Source: Steromphala cineraria (taxonomy: Eukaryota; Mollusca; Gastropoda; Trochida; Trochidae). From it: a stretch of DNA of 64,000 nucleotides. Under the pieces are notes generated by a model. That model made no database searches. It was not told where the DNA came from and was given only the letters and a program-made list of their open reading frames with translations. Positions within the stretch are counted from its first letter, which is position 1. Every line of letters begins with the position of its first letter. Shown here piece after piece: positions 48,990 through 61,001 of this stretch. The DNA is taken from assembly GCA_916613615.1 (NCBI GenBank), contig OU744735.1, positions 57,086,582-57,150,581 of the forward strand. The letters are read 5' to 3'. The translations under genes were made by a program, and so were the position numbers.

Positions 48990-51865
48990 ACAATTGGGAA
49001 ATGAATCACAAAAAAAACCCAATATTATCCATTTATTTGAATTAAAAAGCGAGAAATTTTCTAATTACACTGTTGAAAGTTGTTTTACAAATTGGACTGT
49101 TATATGTTTCTTAGTATTTTACCATACCTTCTCAGCTAAATGCTGTTTTGATGTCGTTTTAAAATCACATATAGGCGCAAAACTATTTGTCGGCCAATTT
49201 GAAAGGATCAGCTTGTTATCTTGATAATTATGCAAAAGCTATTTTATTGTATACGACAAAATCATAATTGTTGATATAAGTTTATGATAGAATAAGATGT
49301 TTATTTTTTTAGAATGAACAAATTTATAAACTAAACGATAAATCCCTTATATTTGTTTACTATAGTATCATTATTTTTAGGTAAACGATATCTCCCTTAT
49401 ATATTCGGATATGGTCAACCGGAACTAGTCAGAAAACTTTTTCCGGATTTTATTTACAGGAAGAAAAAATGCCGACCACGTACTTGACACTTTGATGATT
49501 GCAGGTGAACAATCATTTAGCGTAAGCTCTGGAGAATATTGTGTTTCATTTCCATTTCTACCTTTCCATTTTAACATTCTTTCGAAATATTTAGAGATTA
49601 TAACATTCAAAATCAATATGCATTTTAGTCCATAAGCCTACTGCAATAAGTCATGTCTGTAATTATACCAATCTCATTTAAATCAGATCGATCTTGTACA
49701 TCACTGCATGATTCCTATGTGATTCCCCTACTTGCAACTGTGGTTATAACTTTGAAGCCACTCAATTCATTTCTCTCTCCCATTGGACCATTTGGCATTT
49801 ACAACCACTCAAGAACTAATATTTGTATTTTTGTCTTGAAAGATTATATAACCTCGTGTCATGGGTTTTCGGACAGTTAAGAAGTAGATGTCAGTCTGAA
49901 AATCCACTAACAAACATCAAATACTTGCATATTTGAATTTCATCTTATCAAACTTTTAGAAAAACTCTGGAGAACGAGTTGCAATGATGCCATATTGGTT
50001 AGTTCAGTGGCAGGTGCGGGAATCCCGGCTTCAAGCCAACGGACTTGGTTTTCGGACACCTCAGTCATTGGTTGATACACAAAGGGCTATCCCAAGTGAC
50101 GTCGGGGATTCCCTTTATAATATGTTGTGTCCCACATGTCACTTGTCTACTTGTTCATCAAAATAAGTTCATTTATTTTGTTAATTTATTTGATTTCAAG
50201 AAATGGACGTTGCAATCAAAGATTTGTTTTTTAAATAACTGTTAGTATGTTTATGCAATGTTTTTTTGTCTAGAACGAATTCAATTAGGCATATGTCATC
50301 AGCGTCATGTAAGCGACTGTTGTCTGATTACAGAGAAAAATAATGTTTTTCAATACATTGACACTCTGGACAATAAATTCATTTGCATCGACTCTCAGCC
50401 ATTTAATTGAATAAAGAAATTTTGACGTGGGTGAATCAGTTTTATCAGGCTAACGGCAAGTTTCCTTTTTCATTTTTACTTTAAACTGGTGGGTGTTTGA
50501 AACTTCCATCAAAAGAAAATAATACAATTGGCAATTTGGTAAAAAAGTAACGAATACTCGAAAGACTCCCGGAGAATTTTTTTGGAAACATGAGTGACAA
50601 AATCAAACACAGGTGTGTGATATTCTAAACGTCCGTGTGAGGTGACAGAGTGATCAGAATTATTGATGTCAATATCCCATCGTTGTAGTCATCAACAAAC
50701 TACTCCGAGTAGACAAAGCAAACGTTGGACACTTCCGCATGTTTGTCCGAGGTTTGTGGTTGCTAAGGGCAGTTGCTAGGGGGCGGGGCTTAATGGATCG
50801 GTCTATTGCAAATGAAAAGTGCTTTTTGGTGGCTGATAATATTTGTTATCAATCAGAAGTATGAATGTTCCATGAATAATTTTACGCTAAACAGTGCTAA
50901 GAAACACATGTAGACATGGTCACAACTATTTATTACGGCTAAACTTGCCCCTTATGTCACGTGACCACGTTTACTGGATTGTAAGGAAGCAGACGATCTA
51001 TCGGGTGACAGTATGGCCGCTGTAGGCTACGATATTTTTTATCTTTACCTAACATGTCATACAAAAGAAAACAGACATTTTTTTAGCTAAAATCAGCTTG
51101 TTTTTTTTTTACATTGAGTCGCTCAACATGAACATTTTAGTTCAGAGCTTCAGTGGGGAACATTACCCTCACAAGCATCGTAGCGTAATTGCGCTAAAAA
51201 TTGCGCGAAAATCAACATGAGTGCCAACCGTCCGAAAACCAAGTCCGTCTGAAAACCGAGTACTCGACGATAATATGCCATCTATTCTGAACTGACATGA
51301 TGGCTCTACTCAAAAGAAAACTAATATTAAACTACCAAAGTCGGTCTATAACTTCTTAATATACTCACAAAGATTTCCTGACTTTTCGTGAAATAAATTG
51401 TTTGTATATATGCCTTACAAAAATGGTTTCTGATTTATATACTATAGTGCCTTCAACTCTTTTCTTCATTTATGTTTGGATTCTTGAACATTGTTTATGG
51501 CTCTTTCCTGTCTGCTACCCTGAAACTTGTGCATAGAATGAAAGTTAAGAAATCGGTCATGTGTTGTCAATCACATAATGATTGCCCCAAGCATTAGTTA
51601 TAGGGTGCAGTTTGAACACAAGGGTCAGTTAGCATTGACAAATCTGTATTGTCTTATCAATCCCTTGATGGACAGAGAGGTCTTGAGGACTTTGCATGAA
51701 CCTAGTAGAAAGGGAAAATATTAAATATTCCATTGCTAAATTCTGTGATGTGCTTGCTTATCTCGTGGGTGGTATTATTTATTTTTTCCAAATTTATGAT
51801 CTAAAAAATACCAAATTTTATGTTTTTATATTGTGATAGTATAAAATTGCTGTTTCAGATGCAGA
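48990..51865. repeat. 5' flank of the fucosyltransferase-like gene, duplicated at 61800-63563
   Basis: GGGAAATGAATCACA at 48994, CGGATATGGTCAACCGG at 49404 and ATATGCCATCTATTCTG at 51273 recur at about 61814, 62220 and 62957. Copy 1 has about 1.4 kb (about 49850-51270) missing from copy 2; copy 2 has about 360 bases (about 62446-62805) missing from copy 1. Confidence 0.85.
50770..50830 (+). promoter_or_regulatory. Possible promoter elements
   Basis: GGGGGCGGGGCTT (GC box) is followed by TTGCAAATGAAAAG (octamer-like). It lies about 1 kb upstream of the gene at 51866 and is in the segment missing from the second copy. Weak evidence. Confidence 0.2.
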
Positions 51866-53122
51866 ATGAATAAGCTGACATTGCTGTATTGCAGTATTGG
51901 GATCTCTGTCCTGTTGTTTATATGGTTAAGTTACAATTTGGACCTATCACTGCCAAGACGAAGGGAATTGTCGGCCTACATTCCAAGCAAGCCCAAGAGG
52001 GGCTACTTCATCTATGTCTGTGATGGAACCTTTTTCTGTGGCGGTTGGGCCGACAGGTTTAAAGGAATTGTTGCCAGTTACCTTATAGCCAATGCCACCA
52101 ACAGAAAGTTTGGCATTCATATGACTGTTCCCTGTAGTCTCTCCAACTTGTTCTTGCCCAATTTAGTTGACTGGCAAGTCAATCCATCTGAATTGCCAAA
52201 GGAAAGTCAGATTTTCATGGCAATGAGTGACTTGGATTTTGTAAAATCAACAGCAAAAGTCGATTTGGACAAAATGTTTTCTAAAGAAGTAACTTTCTTT
52301 GCCCACAATCTTGACATCGTGCCATATTTAAAGCAAAACAAATTATATCATCAAAATCTCAATTGGATGTTGGGAATGGAAACTCATCAAGTCTACAAGC
52401 ATGTCTATCAAACTTTATTCAAATTTTCACCCAAGTTGGAAGACAGACTTCAAGAATTTTATTCCAAGCAAAAGTTTGGTTCTTCCCTGAAATGTGCTCA
52501 AATTCGTCTGGGACAAAATCCAAGCAATCCATCAGATACTGAGGTCAGAGGTCAGTATGAAGACGTGGCTCTGGTGTGGAAGTTTTTCTCAGACTTATTT
52601 TCAAGTAACCATGACTCTAGTCATAACCATCATCATCATGATCATCAACATGGTCACAGCCATCACCATGGTAACAAGGGAGATAACTTTAATATTTTTG
52701 TAACATCAGACTCAGAACAAGTCAGAGCAGACGTGGCTCGCCTATTTTCAGACCACGTTTTGGATCTTCAAGGGGAGTTGGTTCATATTGAACGTTCAAC
52801 GAAAAACCAAGAAGCATTATGTGAAGGATTTGCAAAAGTTGTTCTCGATCAGATCATCTTAGCTTCCTGTGAAACGCTCATTATCAGCAAAAGTGGTTTT
52901 GGTGAACTGGCAGCCTACCTTCGAGGGAGAGACGAGAACCTTTACTGTTTTAGATATTCCAAATTGTACAAATGTTCTATGTCCAACTTTGACATAGACA
53001 CTTTATTTATTAGATGGATTATTGTAATATTTTTCATTAACATTTTGATTTCCTATATTTTGTGTTTAAGTATAAAAAAACATTCAAGATTGAACTCAAT
53101 ACTGAAATCTTTTTATAGATAA
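51866..53122 (+). CDS. Membrane-anchored fucosyltransferase-fold protein with a histidine-rich insert
   Basis: 418 residues in a single coding exon. An acceptor (GCTGTTTCAG at 51858) lies 7 bases before the ATG, so a 5' UTR intron is likely. Residues about 5-24 are a signal-anchor segment (LLYCSIGISVLLFIWLSY), giving a type II Golgi topology; residues about 386-408 are a second hydrophobic segment near the C-terminus, unusual for this fold. The lumenal part has CGGWADRFKGIVASY (residues 58-72), CAQIRLGQ (about 212), IFVTSDS (about 278) and LASCETLIISKSGFGELAAY (about 332-351), which match the order of the R-x-G, T-D-S and S-x-F motifs of fucosyltransferase-like folds. Residues about 249-270 are rich in histidine. 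The acceptor substrate cannot be told. Other fold members such as O-fucosyltransferases are possible. Confidence 0.75.
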   Translation: MNKLTLLYCSIGISVLLFIWLSYNLDLSLPRRRELSAYIPSKPKRGYFIYVCDGTFFCGGWADRFKGIVASYLIANATNRKFGIHMTVPCSLSNLFLPNLVDWQVNPSELPKESQIFMAMSDLDFVKSTAKVDLDKMFSKEVTFFAHNLDIVPYLKQNKLYHQNLNWMLGMETHQVYKHVYQTLFKFSPKLEDRLQEFYSKQKFGSSLKCAQIRLGQNPSNPSDTEVRGQYEDVALVWKFFSDLFSSNHDSSHNHHHHDHQHGHSHHHGNKGDNFNIFVTSDSEQVRADVARLFSDHVLDLQGELVHIERSTKNQEALCEGFAKVVLDQIILASCETLIISKSGFGELAAYLRGRDENLYCFRYSKLYKCSMSNFDIDTLFIRWIIVIFFINILISYILCLSIKKHSRLNSILKSFYR

Positions 53123-53454
53123 GGTCTCTTTGCTTCAGAATTGAACTGATAACAAAAATTTAAAAATTAATAATTAAGATCTGATAAAAAGATGAATAAA
53201 TGAGTGGCATCTACCCTGCTTATAATCATGTTTGCACCAAATATTTTCCGCCATTAACTTGGGGGAATGTTTTTAAATAAATTATCATATGTGTTTGCTG
53301 TTTTCCAGTAGGAATGAGATGGGGAGGGTAACCGCTATTGGACACGTACGTCTGCACGTCCAGTGTATATTGCTCTTAATGATCTATAGATTCTATTTTC
53401 ATTGTGTAATCCTACTTTTCATTGCAATGTATATTATTAACTCAACAATTTAAG
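53123..53454. other. 3' flank of the fucosyltransferase-like gene
   Basis: AT-rich 3' UTR and spacer. AATAAA-type signals are present, for example ATAAATGAG near 53200 and AAATAAATTATC near 53280. No gene recognised. Confidence 0.4.
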
Positions 53455-54095
53455 CTTATGGCATGGCATGGTGTCCAGCATCCGTCTACCCGTAAACTTT
53501 GTGCATTTTTGTCTTTTCTCCAGAAGCAAAAGGCCTAGAAAGCTAAAACTTTGACTTCTTGGCTAGTGAGAATTATAATTTATAGCTTTGATGGCCCTGT
53601 GATCCCTAGTAAGGGTCATAGGGGCCACGCCCTTAAAACCTATTTTTGTCTTCTTCAGGACAAGGCCTAGAAAGCTGAAACTTTGTGTACATACTCATTA
53701 ACTAGCGAGCATTATAATTTATAGTTTTGGTGGAACTGTGGTTCCTAATAAGGGCCACAAGGGCCACGCCTTTAAAACCTATATTCATCTGATTCTCCTA
53801 AGAAGCAAAAGGCCTAAAAAGTGGAAACCTTGTGTACATACTCCTTGAAAGTTACAATTTATAGCTTTGGTGGCCCTTTGGCCCCTAATAAGGGCCTCAA
53901 TCTTATAACCTAATTTCATCTTTTTCTCAAGAAGCATCAGGCCTAGAAAGCTTAAACTTTGTGTGCATACTCCTAAGTTAGATAAGGAGGATTCCAAATT
54001 TTACATTTGGTGACCCTATGGCCCCAAGTTAGGAAGAAACCACATTTAAACCAAAATTGATATGAAGCCTGATGAGCTACAGAGGCACTCACTCT
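53455..54095 (-). mobile_element. CTGTAGCTCATCAGG dispersed element, copy 3, inverted
   Basis: On plus it starts ATGGCATGGCATGGTGTCC and ends AAGCCTGATGAGCTACAGAG. Inside are three to four units with AGAAGCAAAAGGCCTAGAAA, GGGCCAC and ATTTATAGCTTTGGTGG. The unit pattern matches 13557-13945 on the other strand. Confidence 0.7.
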
Positions 54096-54099
54096 ATTT

Positions 54100-55315
54100 T
54101 TAGGGAACCAAGTCTAGTGACAAATGATGGACCAATAGTTTCTTTGATACTTAAGCTTCAGATTATATCAAGACATGTCAATTCATTATCCGTGTTTGTT
54201 TCACTTTTGGAAAGGCCATTTTAGATTTCATTAAAATAAATTCTGTTGGACAGAAGAATCTCTACTGTCAGTGGTGTTAATGATTCACTTTATTTCACGA
54301 TGTTTCGATTTTTTTGAGCAAACACTTTATTCTTTGTCAAATTGTTAAATCTTGAACAACTGAAATGCTAACCTTACAAACATTTGAAATTAAGCGTAAA
54401 AATCATATTATATACTGGTAAGGGTTAACATGAAAGTCCTCTAGAATTTTCCACAAAAAATGCCTTGCTCGAAAGGTTCCTTTAATCAGCCTTGACATGA
54501 GTTATAACTTTGAGGGGACGTTGAGATTTCTGAATTTGTGACTTTTAGGGTTTTGAAGAAATTTTAAAATTTAATGTTCAGATTCCACGGACAAGCAACT
54601 TTGTAGTTTACTTCCCGGACCGAGATTGAAAACTATTAGGGCTATTCTAATGAAACTTGGTATGTTAACTAATCATCACATGATATTGTGCCCTTTGGTG
54701 TTTTGAGCATTTTAGAAAGTTTACTTTTTTCGGTTTCCATGGAAATTCAAATTACCAATATGTTTCTTTTGTAAATCTCAAAATCCATAAGGCCCTCATT
54801 AATGAACCTTGGTATATTAAAGATTCAGTGCTCCAGATAAATTTTGAAGCTGTTAGGTATTTACTCCCTGTTTTGGTAACAATTGAGTCTTGTCCATTTT
54901 GATAGTGCACTTTAGTAAAATTGCACTCATGGTTTAACACAAATTGGTATATATTATATATATGCATATAAAACATTGAAAATGTAATGATTCTAATGAA
55001 TTAATATTGATATTTTGAAGGGATATGAAATCCATTTGAGACAAGTTAACGTTCTGCTTCACAATCGTTTACAAAAGGCTGCTTACAGTACTCAATCTTT
55101 TATATTCTTTTGATTTTTCAAGAAAATGTCTGCATATCTGTACTCCAATTGTTTTTAAGTAATTGGATTTTTAAGGTTTTGTTGCGTAAAATACGCAGAT
55201 ACACTGGAGAAGTGAGAATCATCATATTTGCAGTTGTCAGTTTCCTGTGATTCTTGGTTTTACCAATATTGATGGGAATGCAAATAAGTTCATATAAACA
55301 ATAAATAAGTAAATA
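54100..55315. other. Intergenic, no recognised gene
   Basis: AT-rich, with a loosely repeated AAACTTGGTATGTTAA phrase at 54650-54830. The small minus open frame 54752-54976 is not recognisable. Confidence 0.4.
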
Positions 55316-55365
55316 ATAAATTCATATAGCGCCTGATCATCCAATCAGAGATTGCTCAATGGCGA
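55316..55365. mobile_element. Truncated SINE end (TATAGCGCC type)
   Basis: AATTCATATAGCGCCTGATC, CCAATCAGAGATTGCTCAA resembles the end at 56690-56740 of the longer SINE. Confidence 0.5.
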
Positions 55366-55385
55366 TTGGAAAGAAAAGAAGTCTA

Positions 55386-56145
55386 TGAAAGTGCATCCTG
55401 CTACATCAGCGTACATGTCCCCGCGTTATGCTACAACCTATCCGCTGATATCCTGCTATATTATTCTGTCGTATCGCTATATATAGCAAGCCAATCAAAT
55501 GATGCCCTTTCAGCGATAGCGGCAAACTGGTTCCTTGGTGTTGTTCCGCGTGCTCACCGTGTGATTCAAATTAACCAATGGGAGTGCTGATAGATCATAA
55601 ATTGATTCTCATTGCAGGCTCCCGCTAAGCTCCAAATCGCACTCTCTTAGATTTCCACGAGCGACATCACTAGATAGTTTGACTGAAAACAGACAGACTA
55701 TAAATAGCGCTGAGTAACAGTCTAAGTAAACCATAGCAGTGAAACAGATAATAGTGAGGCTAGGTTTACTTTGACTGCGCTGAGTACCATAGCAGGATAT
55801 CAGGGATAGGTTGTAGCATAATGCGGAGGATATCAGGGGATAGGTTGTAGCATAATGCGGAGGATATCAGGGATAGGTTGTAGCATAATGCGGAGGATAT
55901 CAGGGATAGGTTGTAGCATAATGCGGAGGATATCAGGGATAGGTTGTACCGGAGGATATCAGGGATAGGTTGTAGCATAATGCGGAGGATATCAGGGATA
56001 GGTTGTAGCATAATGCGGAGGATATCAGGGATAGGTTGTAGCATAACGCGGAGGATATCAGGGATAGGTTGTAGCATAATGCGGAGGATATCAGGGATAG
56101 GTTGTAGCATAACGCGGAGACATATACTCTGATGTAGCAGGATGA
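55386..56145. repeat. Inverted-repeat unit enclosing a 33-bp array
   Basis: CATCCTGCTACATCAGCGTA with CCGCGTTATGCTACAACC at 55386-55455 faces its complement at 56100-56145. Inside, 55790-56120 has about 10 copies of a 33-base unit, GGAGGATATCAGGGATAGG then TTGTAGCATAATGC. A scrap of the same sequence (GCATAACGCGGAGACA, GATGTAGCAGGATGA) is at 2573-2610. Confidence 0.75.
55718..55777. mobile_element. CAGTCTAAG element, deleted 60-bp copy
   Basis: CAGTCTAAGTAAACC and GGCTAGGTTTACTTTGACTG are the ends with almost nothing between. CGCTGAGTA is present on both sides, again a 9-bp target duplication. Confidence 0.8.
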
Positions 56146-56149
56146 TGAA

Positions 56150-56345
56150 AATGATTTTTGAAAAAGGAATGTCTTAAGGGCTGATTTGAGTGAGTCCTTT
56201 GCACTGATTTCCCTGAGATAGAGGGGCAGATTGTTCCATAATGCAGGAGCTGCAGAGGCAAATGCACGGCCTTCCATTGTAGATCTTGTAGCTGGTTGAG
56301 AGAGAAGCATGGCATCAGATGAATGGAGAGAACGAGTCGATACAG
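56150..56345 (-). pseudogene. C-terminal end of a non-LTR retrotransposon reverse transcriptase
   Basis: On minus it reads STRSLHSSDAMLLSQPATRS then GRAFASAAPALWNNLPLYLR and KSALKTFLFQKSF. This A-P-x-L-W-N-x-L-P pattern with a K-x-x-L-K-T-x-L-F end is characteristic of the C-terminus of LINE (jockey/CR1/L2-like) reverse transcriptases. No catalytic domain is present upstream; a foldback interrupts the reading region at 56401. Confidence 0.75.
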
Positions 56346-56400
56346 TGATGGCAGTGATGAGATCTTTCATGTACTTAGCGTAACATTGATATCCTGTGAA

Positions 56401-56605
56401 TATCCTAACTCCACTAATCTGTATCCTGGGCTCAGAGGCTAGATTCGCTAGCGCGGCCCAACTTGTGATATAGCCAATCCAATCATTTTCTCGTTGAAGT
56501 TTTATCAAGAAAGTTGGCGAGAAAATCATTTGATTGGCTATATCCCAAGTCGGACCGCGCGAGCGAATATAACTTTTGAGCCCAGGGTACAGATTAGTGG
56601 AGTTA
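56401..56605. repeat. Foldback element next to the LINE fragment
   Basis: CTAACTCCACTAATCTGTA and CCTGGGCTCA on the left face TGAGCCCAGGGTACAGATTA and GTGGAGTTAG on the right; inner arms include GATATAGCCAATCCAATCAT. GATATCCTGTGAATATCC outside at 56385 also faces GGATATTCACAGGATAT at 57189. Confidence 0.7.
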
Positions 56606-56684
56606 GCGTAACGTTCCTACCCTGAGATAGGATGATACTACATGAAATCTTAACTAAAATGAAAACAGGATATATATTATTATT

Positions 56685-57180
56685 ATTATATGAATATTTA
56701 TATAGCGCACATATCCAACCACTCGTGGTTGCTCAAGGGGCTTACATTTTTCCCCTGGTCAATGGCATTCTTTCACCGTCCGATCATTTTGCCAATTCAA
56801 CTCCCTGGGGAGTATTCAACCGGCATCCATATGTGGCGCTCAGGTTAGGGACCATTCTATGCCTCACAGGGTACCCACTCAGAGCTGGGTGAACTGAGAC
56901 ACATAGTCACAGCAGTTTATCCAACACTGCTGAACGCTGATAACCGACAGCTCGGCGTATGCACATGTTCATGTAGCCACCATTCAGCCACTGACATGAA
57001 TTCATGGGATCTTTTAAGTGCGCAGTTTTTGTTGCACTACACACTAGGGCTCCAGGGTGACACTTATAGAGTTCCAACAGAGGTGAACTCTAGGTTTTTA
57101 CACCTTGGCCTGGATGGGATTCGAACCCCGGACCTCAGCAATGTGAGACCGGCGCTCTTGCCGACTGAGCTATCCCGTAC
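56685..57180 (-). mobile_element. Long tRNA-headed SINE, full length
   Basis: On minus the head is GGGTACGGGATAGCTCAGTC with GGGTTCGAATCCCATCC. The other end, on plus, is TATTATTATTATATGAATAT with TTATATAGCGCACATATCCA. About 495 bases, no coding capacity. Confidence 0.8.
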
Positions 57181-57412
57181 CCATGTACTTAGGATATTCA
57201 CAGGATATGTACCAGCAGTAAGCTAGATAGGTGTTTGAATAAACTGCGTGTATATATTATTTTCATAATAATTCTCGATGCAATTTAAAGCTGAATGACA
57301 TTTACTCCTGCTCGTTATTAAACTGATTCAACAAAATGCTGTCAATATTCTGATATAGAAATGGTACAAATATGAGTAAAACACAGGAACTGGTACCTGA
57401 TGCAAAATAATT

Positions 57413-58577
57413 CTTTCCACATCAACTTATCATGTAGATTGCTAAACACAAAACAAGTGACAAGTTTTTGTGTAAGTTGTTATTCTTAGAAAGAACATAT
57501 CACTGTCATGAGAATACAAGTCTAATTTCCATAACTCTTATTGCATACACATGACCATATAGCATAATGCTCTACCATATCAATTGGGTCAGGTTGATTA
57601 TGCAACAGACTAGCAGCTGACACTATGATGCTAGCAGCCTGTATTGGGATGTGTATTAGACAGCACAGTGGACTCAACAGAAATATCTGAACTCTGGTTG
57701 ACCCCTTATGTGTGGTATTTGAAGGAATAAAAGGGAGATACCATTTTTCAAAATCTAACATGATGTTTAATGTCATTGGGTTTTTGCAGCTAGTTGCCAT
57801 AAATATTTTAAACAAATTAATTAATTATGTTTGTCTTTCATCTTCATGTTTTAGAAACACTTAAAATATAGAACAACTTGCATGACAATCTTAAATATTC
57901 TATATTCAAGATAAAATTATGATTAGTAAGTTCAAATTAGAGAATTTATATAGTGCGAGGGGAATCACCATGGGTATAACATACTTCAATTTCAGAATGA
58001 TATCTGCATTCGTTTAGGAGGAGTAGTCTTTTTCGTGAAATCTAATTGAAAATTCAATATGGCTGCCATCTTGGATTCTCAAAACCGAAACGTCTACCTT
58101 TCTGTGAGGAATCACCATGGGTATAACAGACTACAATTTCAGAATGATATCTGGATTCGTTTAGGAGGAGTAGTCTTTTTCCTGAAATCTAATTGAAAAT
58201 TCAATATGGCTGCCATGGCGGCCATCTTGGATTCTCAAAACTGAAATGTCTACCTTTCTGTGAGGAATCACCTTGGGTATAACATATTTCAATTTCAGAA
58301 TGATATCTGGATTCGTTTAGGAGGAGTAGTCTTTTTCGTGAAATCTAATTGAAAATTCAATATGGCTGCCATGGCGGCCATCTTGGATTCTCAAAACTGA
58401 AACGTCTACCTTTCTGTGAGGAATCACCATGGGTATAACATACTACAATTTCAGAATGATATCTGTATTCGTTTAGGAGGAGTAGTCTTTTTCCTGAAAG
58501 TTTACGGACGGACGGACGGACGGACGACGGACGAAGCGCCATGACATAAGCTCACATTTACTTTGTAAAGGTGAGCT
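57413..58577 (+). mobile_element. TATGGCTGCCATGGCGG element, copy 2, with terminal hairpin
   Basis: The left end is CCACATCAACTTATCATG at 57419. Three to four units of about 147 bases lie at 57950-58500, then ACGGACGGACGGACGG, CGAAGCGCCATGACATAAG and the hairpin AGCTCACATTTAC-TTT-GTAAAGGTGAGCT. Confidence 0.8.
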
Positions 58578-59270
58578 AAAAATACTCACTTTTCAGAATG
58601 ATATCTTAATTGATTTAGTAGGAGTAGTACTTGGCCTGAAATCTAATTGAAAAATAATGACTTCTATGATGACGTGTTTTTCCCAGAACCCCTTCAGCAT
58701 GATACAATTATCATTTAGTTTTACAGGTATTTATAAAACACATGGTATTGGAACTGGAACCTGATACAAAATACCTCTATTATTAACTTATCATGTAGAT
58801 TACTGTACATAAAAGCAGATTCTTGACTTGTTAATATTAACTCATCGTGCAGATTGTTGTACACAAAAGCTGATTCTTGACTTGTTTAAATTGTTATTTG
58901 TAAAAAGTATTACTATTATTAGAATACAAGTATACTTTTCATAAAGACAATTTATATACTTTCCATAAAGTCCATTATGTTCTATTTATCAATTAGGTCA
59001 GGATTACTATGCAATATACAAGCAGGCAGGGCTGCTAGCCCAAGATCCTTAAGGAGAGTGTAGCAATTTGTGTATTTGGCTTTGTGTACGTATATTTGGA
59101 GAAGCACCCTAGTGTGCTGAGCATGTAAACCTGAACTCTGGCTAAGCCCTCATGTGTGGTATTAAAAGACTTGAACATGAGAACATGAATTGTTGTGAAA
59201 AATATATATAATTTCACAAAATATAGTTAGCTTATGTCCTAAATTGATTTTGTGTCAAGAAGAACTTCTG
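58578..59270. repeat. Decayed material of the same element family
   Basis: TTTCAGAATGATATCTTAATT and GGAGTAGTACTTGGCCTGAAA echo the 147-base unit. TTATCATGTAGATT near 58790 and a nearby degenerate repeat echo the 5' part. Confidence 0.5.
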
Positions 59271-59272
59271 TT

Positions 59273-61001
59273 AGATATAGAAATGGTACAAATATGAGTA
59301 AAACACAGGAAGTGGAACCTGATGCAAAATAACTCTTTCCACATCAACTTATCATGTAGATTGCTAAACACAAAGCTTACTGTTGACAAATTTTGTGTAA
59401 GTTGTTTTTCTTAGAAAGAACATATCACTGTCATGAGAATACAAGTCTAATTTCCATAACTCTTATTGCATACACATGGCCATATAGCATAATGCTCTAC
59501 CATATCAATTGGGTCAGGTTGATTATGCAACAGACTAGTAGCTGAGACTGTGATGCTAGCAGCCTGTATTGGGATGTGTATTAGAAATGCATAGTGGACT
59601 CAACAGGAATATCTGAACTCTGGTTGACCCCTTTTGTGTGGTATTTAAAGGAATATAAGGGAGATACCATTGTTTAAAATTCAACATGATTTTTAATGTC
59701 ATTGGGTTTTTGCAGCTAGTTGCCATAAATATTTTAAACAAATTAATTAATTATGTTTGTCTTTCATCTTAATGTTTTAGGAACACTTAAAAATATAGAA
59801 CAACTTGCATGACAATCTTAAATATTCCATATTCAAGATAATATTATGATTAGTAAGTTCAAATTAGAGAATTTATATGGTGCCAGTGATCACTAAAATT
59901 TAGTAATAATGATGTGTCATCTGCAGCTGAAAAGTCAATATGGCTGCTATCGCGGCCATCTTGGATTCTCAGAACTGAAACGTCTACCTTTGTGGGAGGA
60001 ATCACTATAGGTATAACATACTACAATATGAAAATGATATCTAGATTGGTTTAGGAGAAGGAGTCATTTTCATGAAATCTATTTGAAAATTCAATATGGC
60101 TGCCATGGCGGCCATATTGGATTCTCAAAACTGAAACGTCTACCTTTCTGTGCGGAATCACCATAGTTATAACATACTACAATTTCAGAATGATATCTAG
60201 ATTGGTTTAGAAAGAGTAGTCTTTTCATGAAATCTAATTGAAAATTCAATATGGCTGCCATAGCGGCCATCTTTGATTCTCAAAACTGAAACGTCTACCT
60301 TTCTGTGAGGAATCACCATGGGTATAACATACTACAATTTCAGAATGATATCTGCATTCGTTTAGGAGGAGTAGTCTTTTTCCTGAAATCTAATTGAAAA
60401 TTCAATATGGCTGCAATGGCGGCCATCTTGGATTCTCAAAACTGAAACGTCTACCTTTCTGTGCGGAATCACCATGGGTATAACATACTACAATTTCAGA
60501 ATGATTTCTGCATTCGTTTAGGAGGAGTAGTCTTTTTCCTGAAATCTAATTGAAAATTCAATATGGCTGCCATGGCGGCCATATTGGATTCTCAAAACTG
60601 AAACGTCTACCTTTCTGTGAGGAATCACCATGGGTATAACATACTACAATTTCAGAATGATATCTGCATTTGTTTAGGAGGAGTAGTCTTTTTCCTGAAA
60701 TCTAATTGAAAATTCAATATGGCTGCAAGCCTGCAATGGCGGCCATCTTGGATTCTCAAAACTAAAACGTCTACCTTTCTGTGAGGAATCACCATGGGTA
60801 TAACATACTACAATTTCAGAATGATATCTGCATTCGTTTAGGAGGAGTAGTCTTTTTCCTGAAAGTTTACGGACGGACGGACGGACGGACGGACGGACGG
60901 ACGGACAGACGGACGGACGGACGGACGGACGGACAGACAGACGGACGACGGACGAAGCGCCATGACATAAGCTCACATTTACTTTGTAAAGGTGAGCTAA
61001 A
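59273..61001 (+). mobile_element. TATGGCTGCCATGGCGG element, copy 3, longest
   Basis: It has the same 5' part (CCACATCAACTTATCATG at 59339), then seven units of about 147 bases from 59930 to 60860, a 90-base run of ACGG with a few ACAG variants, CGAAGCGCCATGACATAAG and the terminal hairpin. The open frames across the ACGG run are by-products. Confidence 0.82.

Noticed and set aside
57112..57180. A tRNA gene (also at 25905, 27270, 36040, 43410 and 62740)
   Set aside because: A and B boxes are present, but each is joined to a SINE body and the cloverleaf is imperfect, so these are SINE heads.
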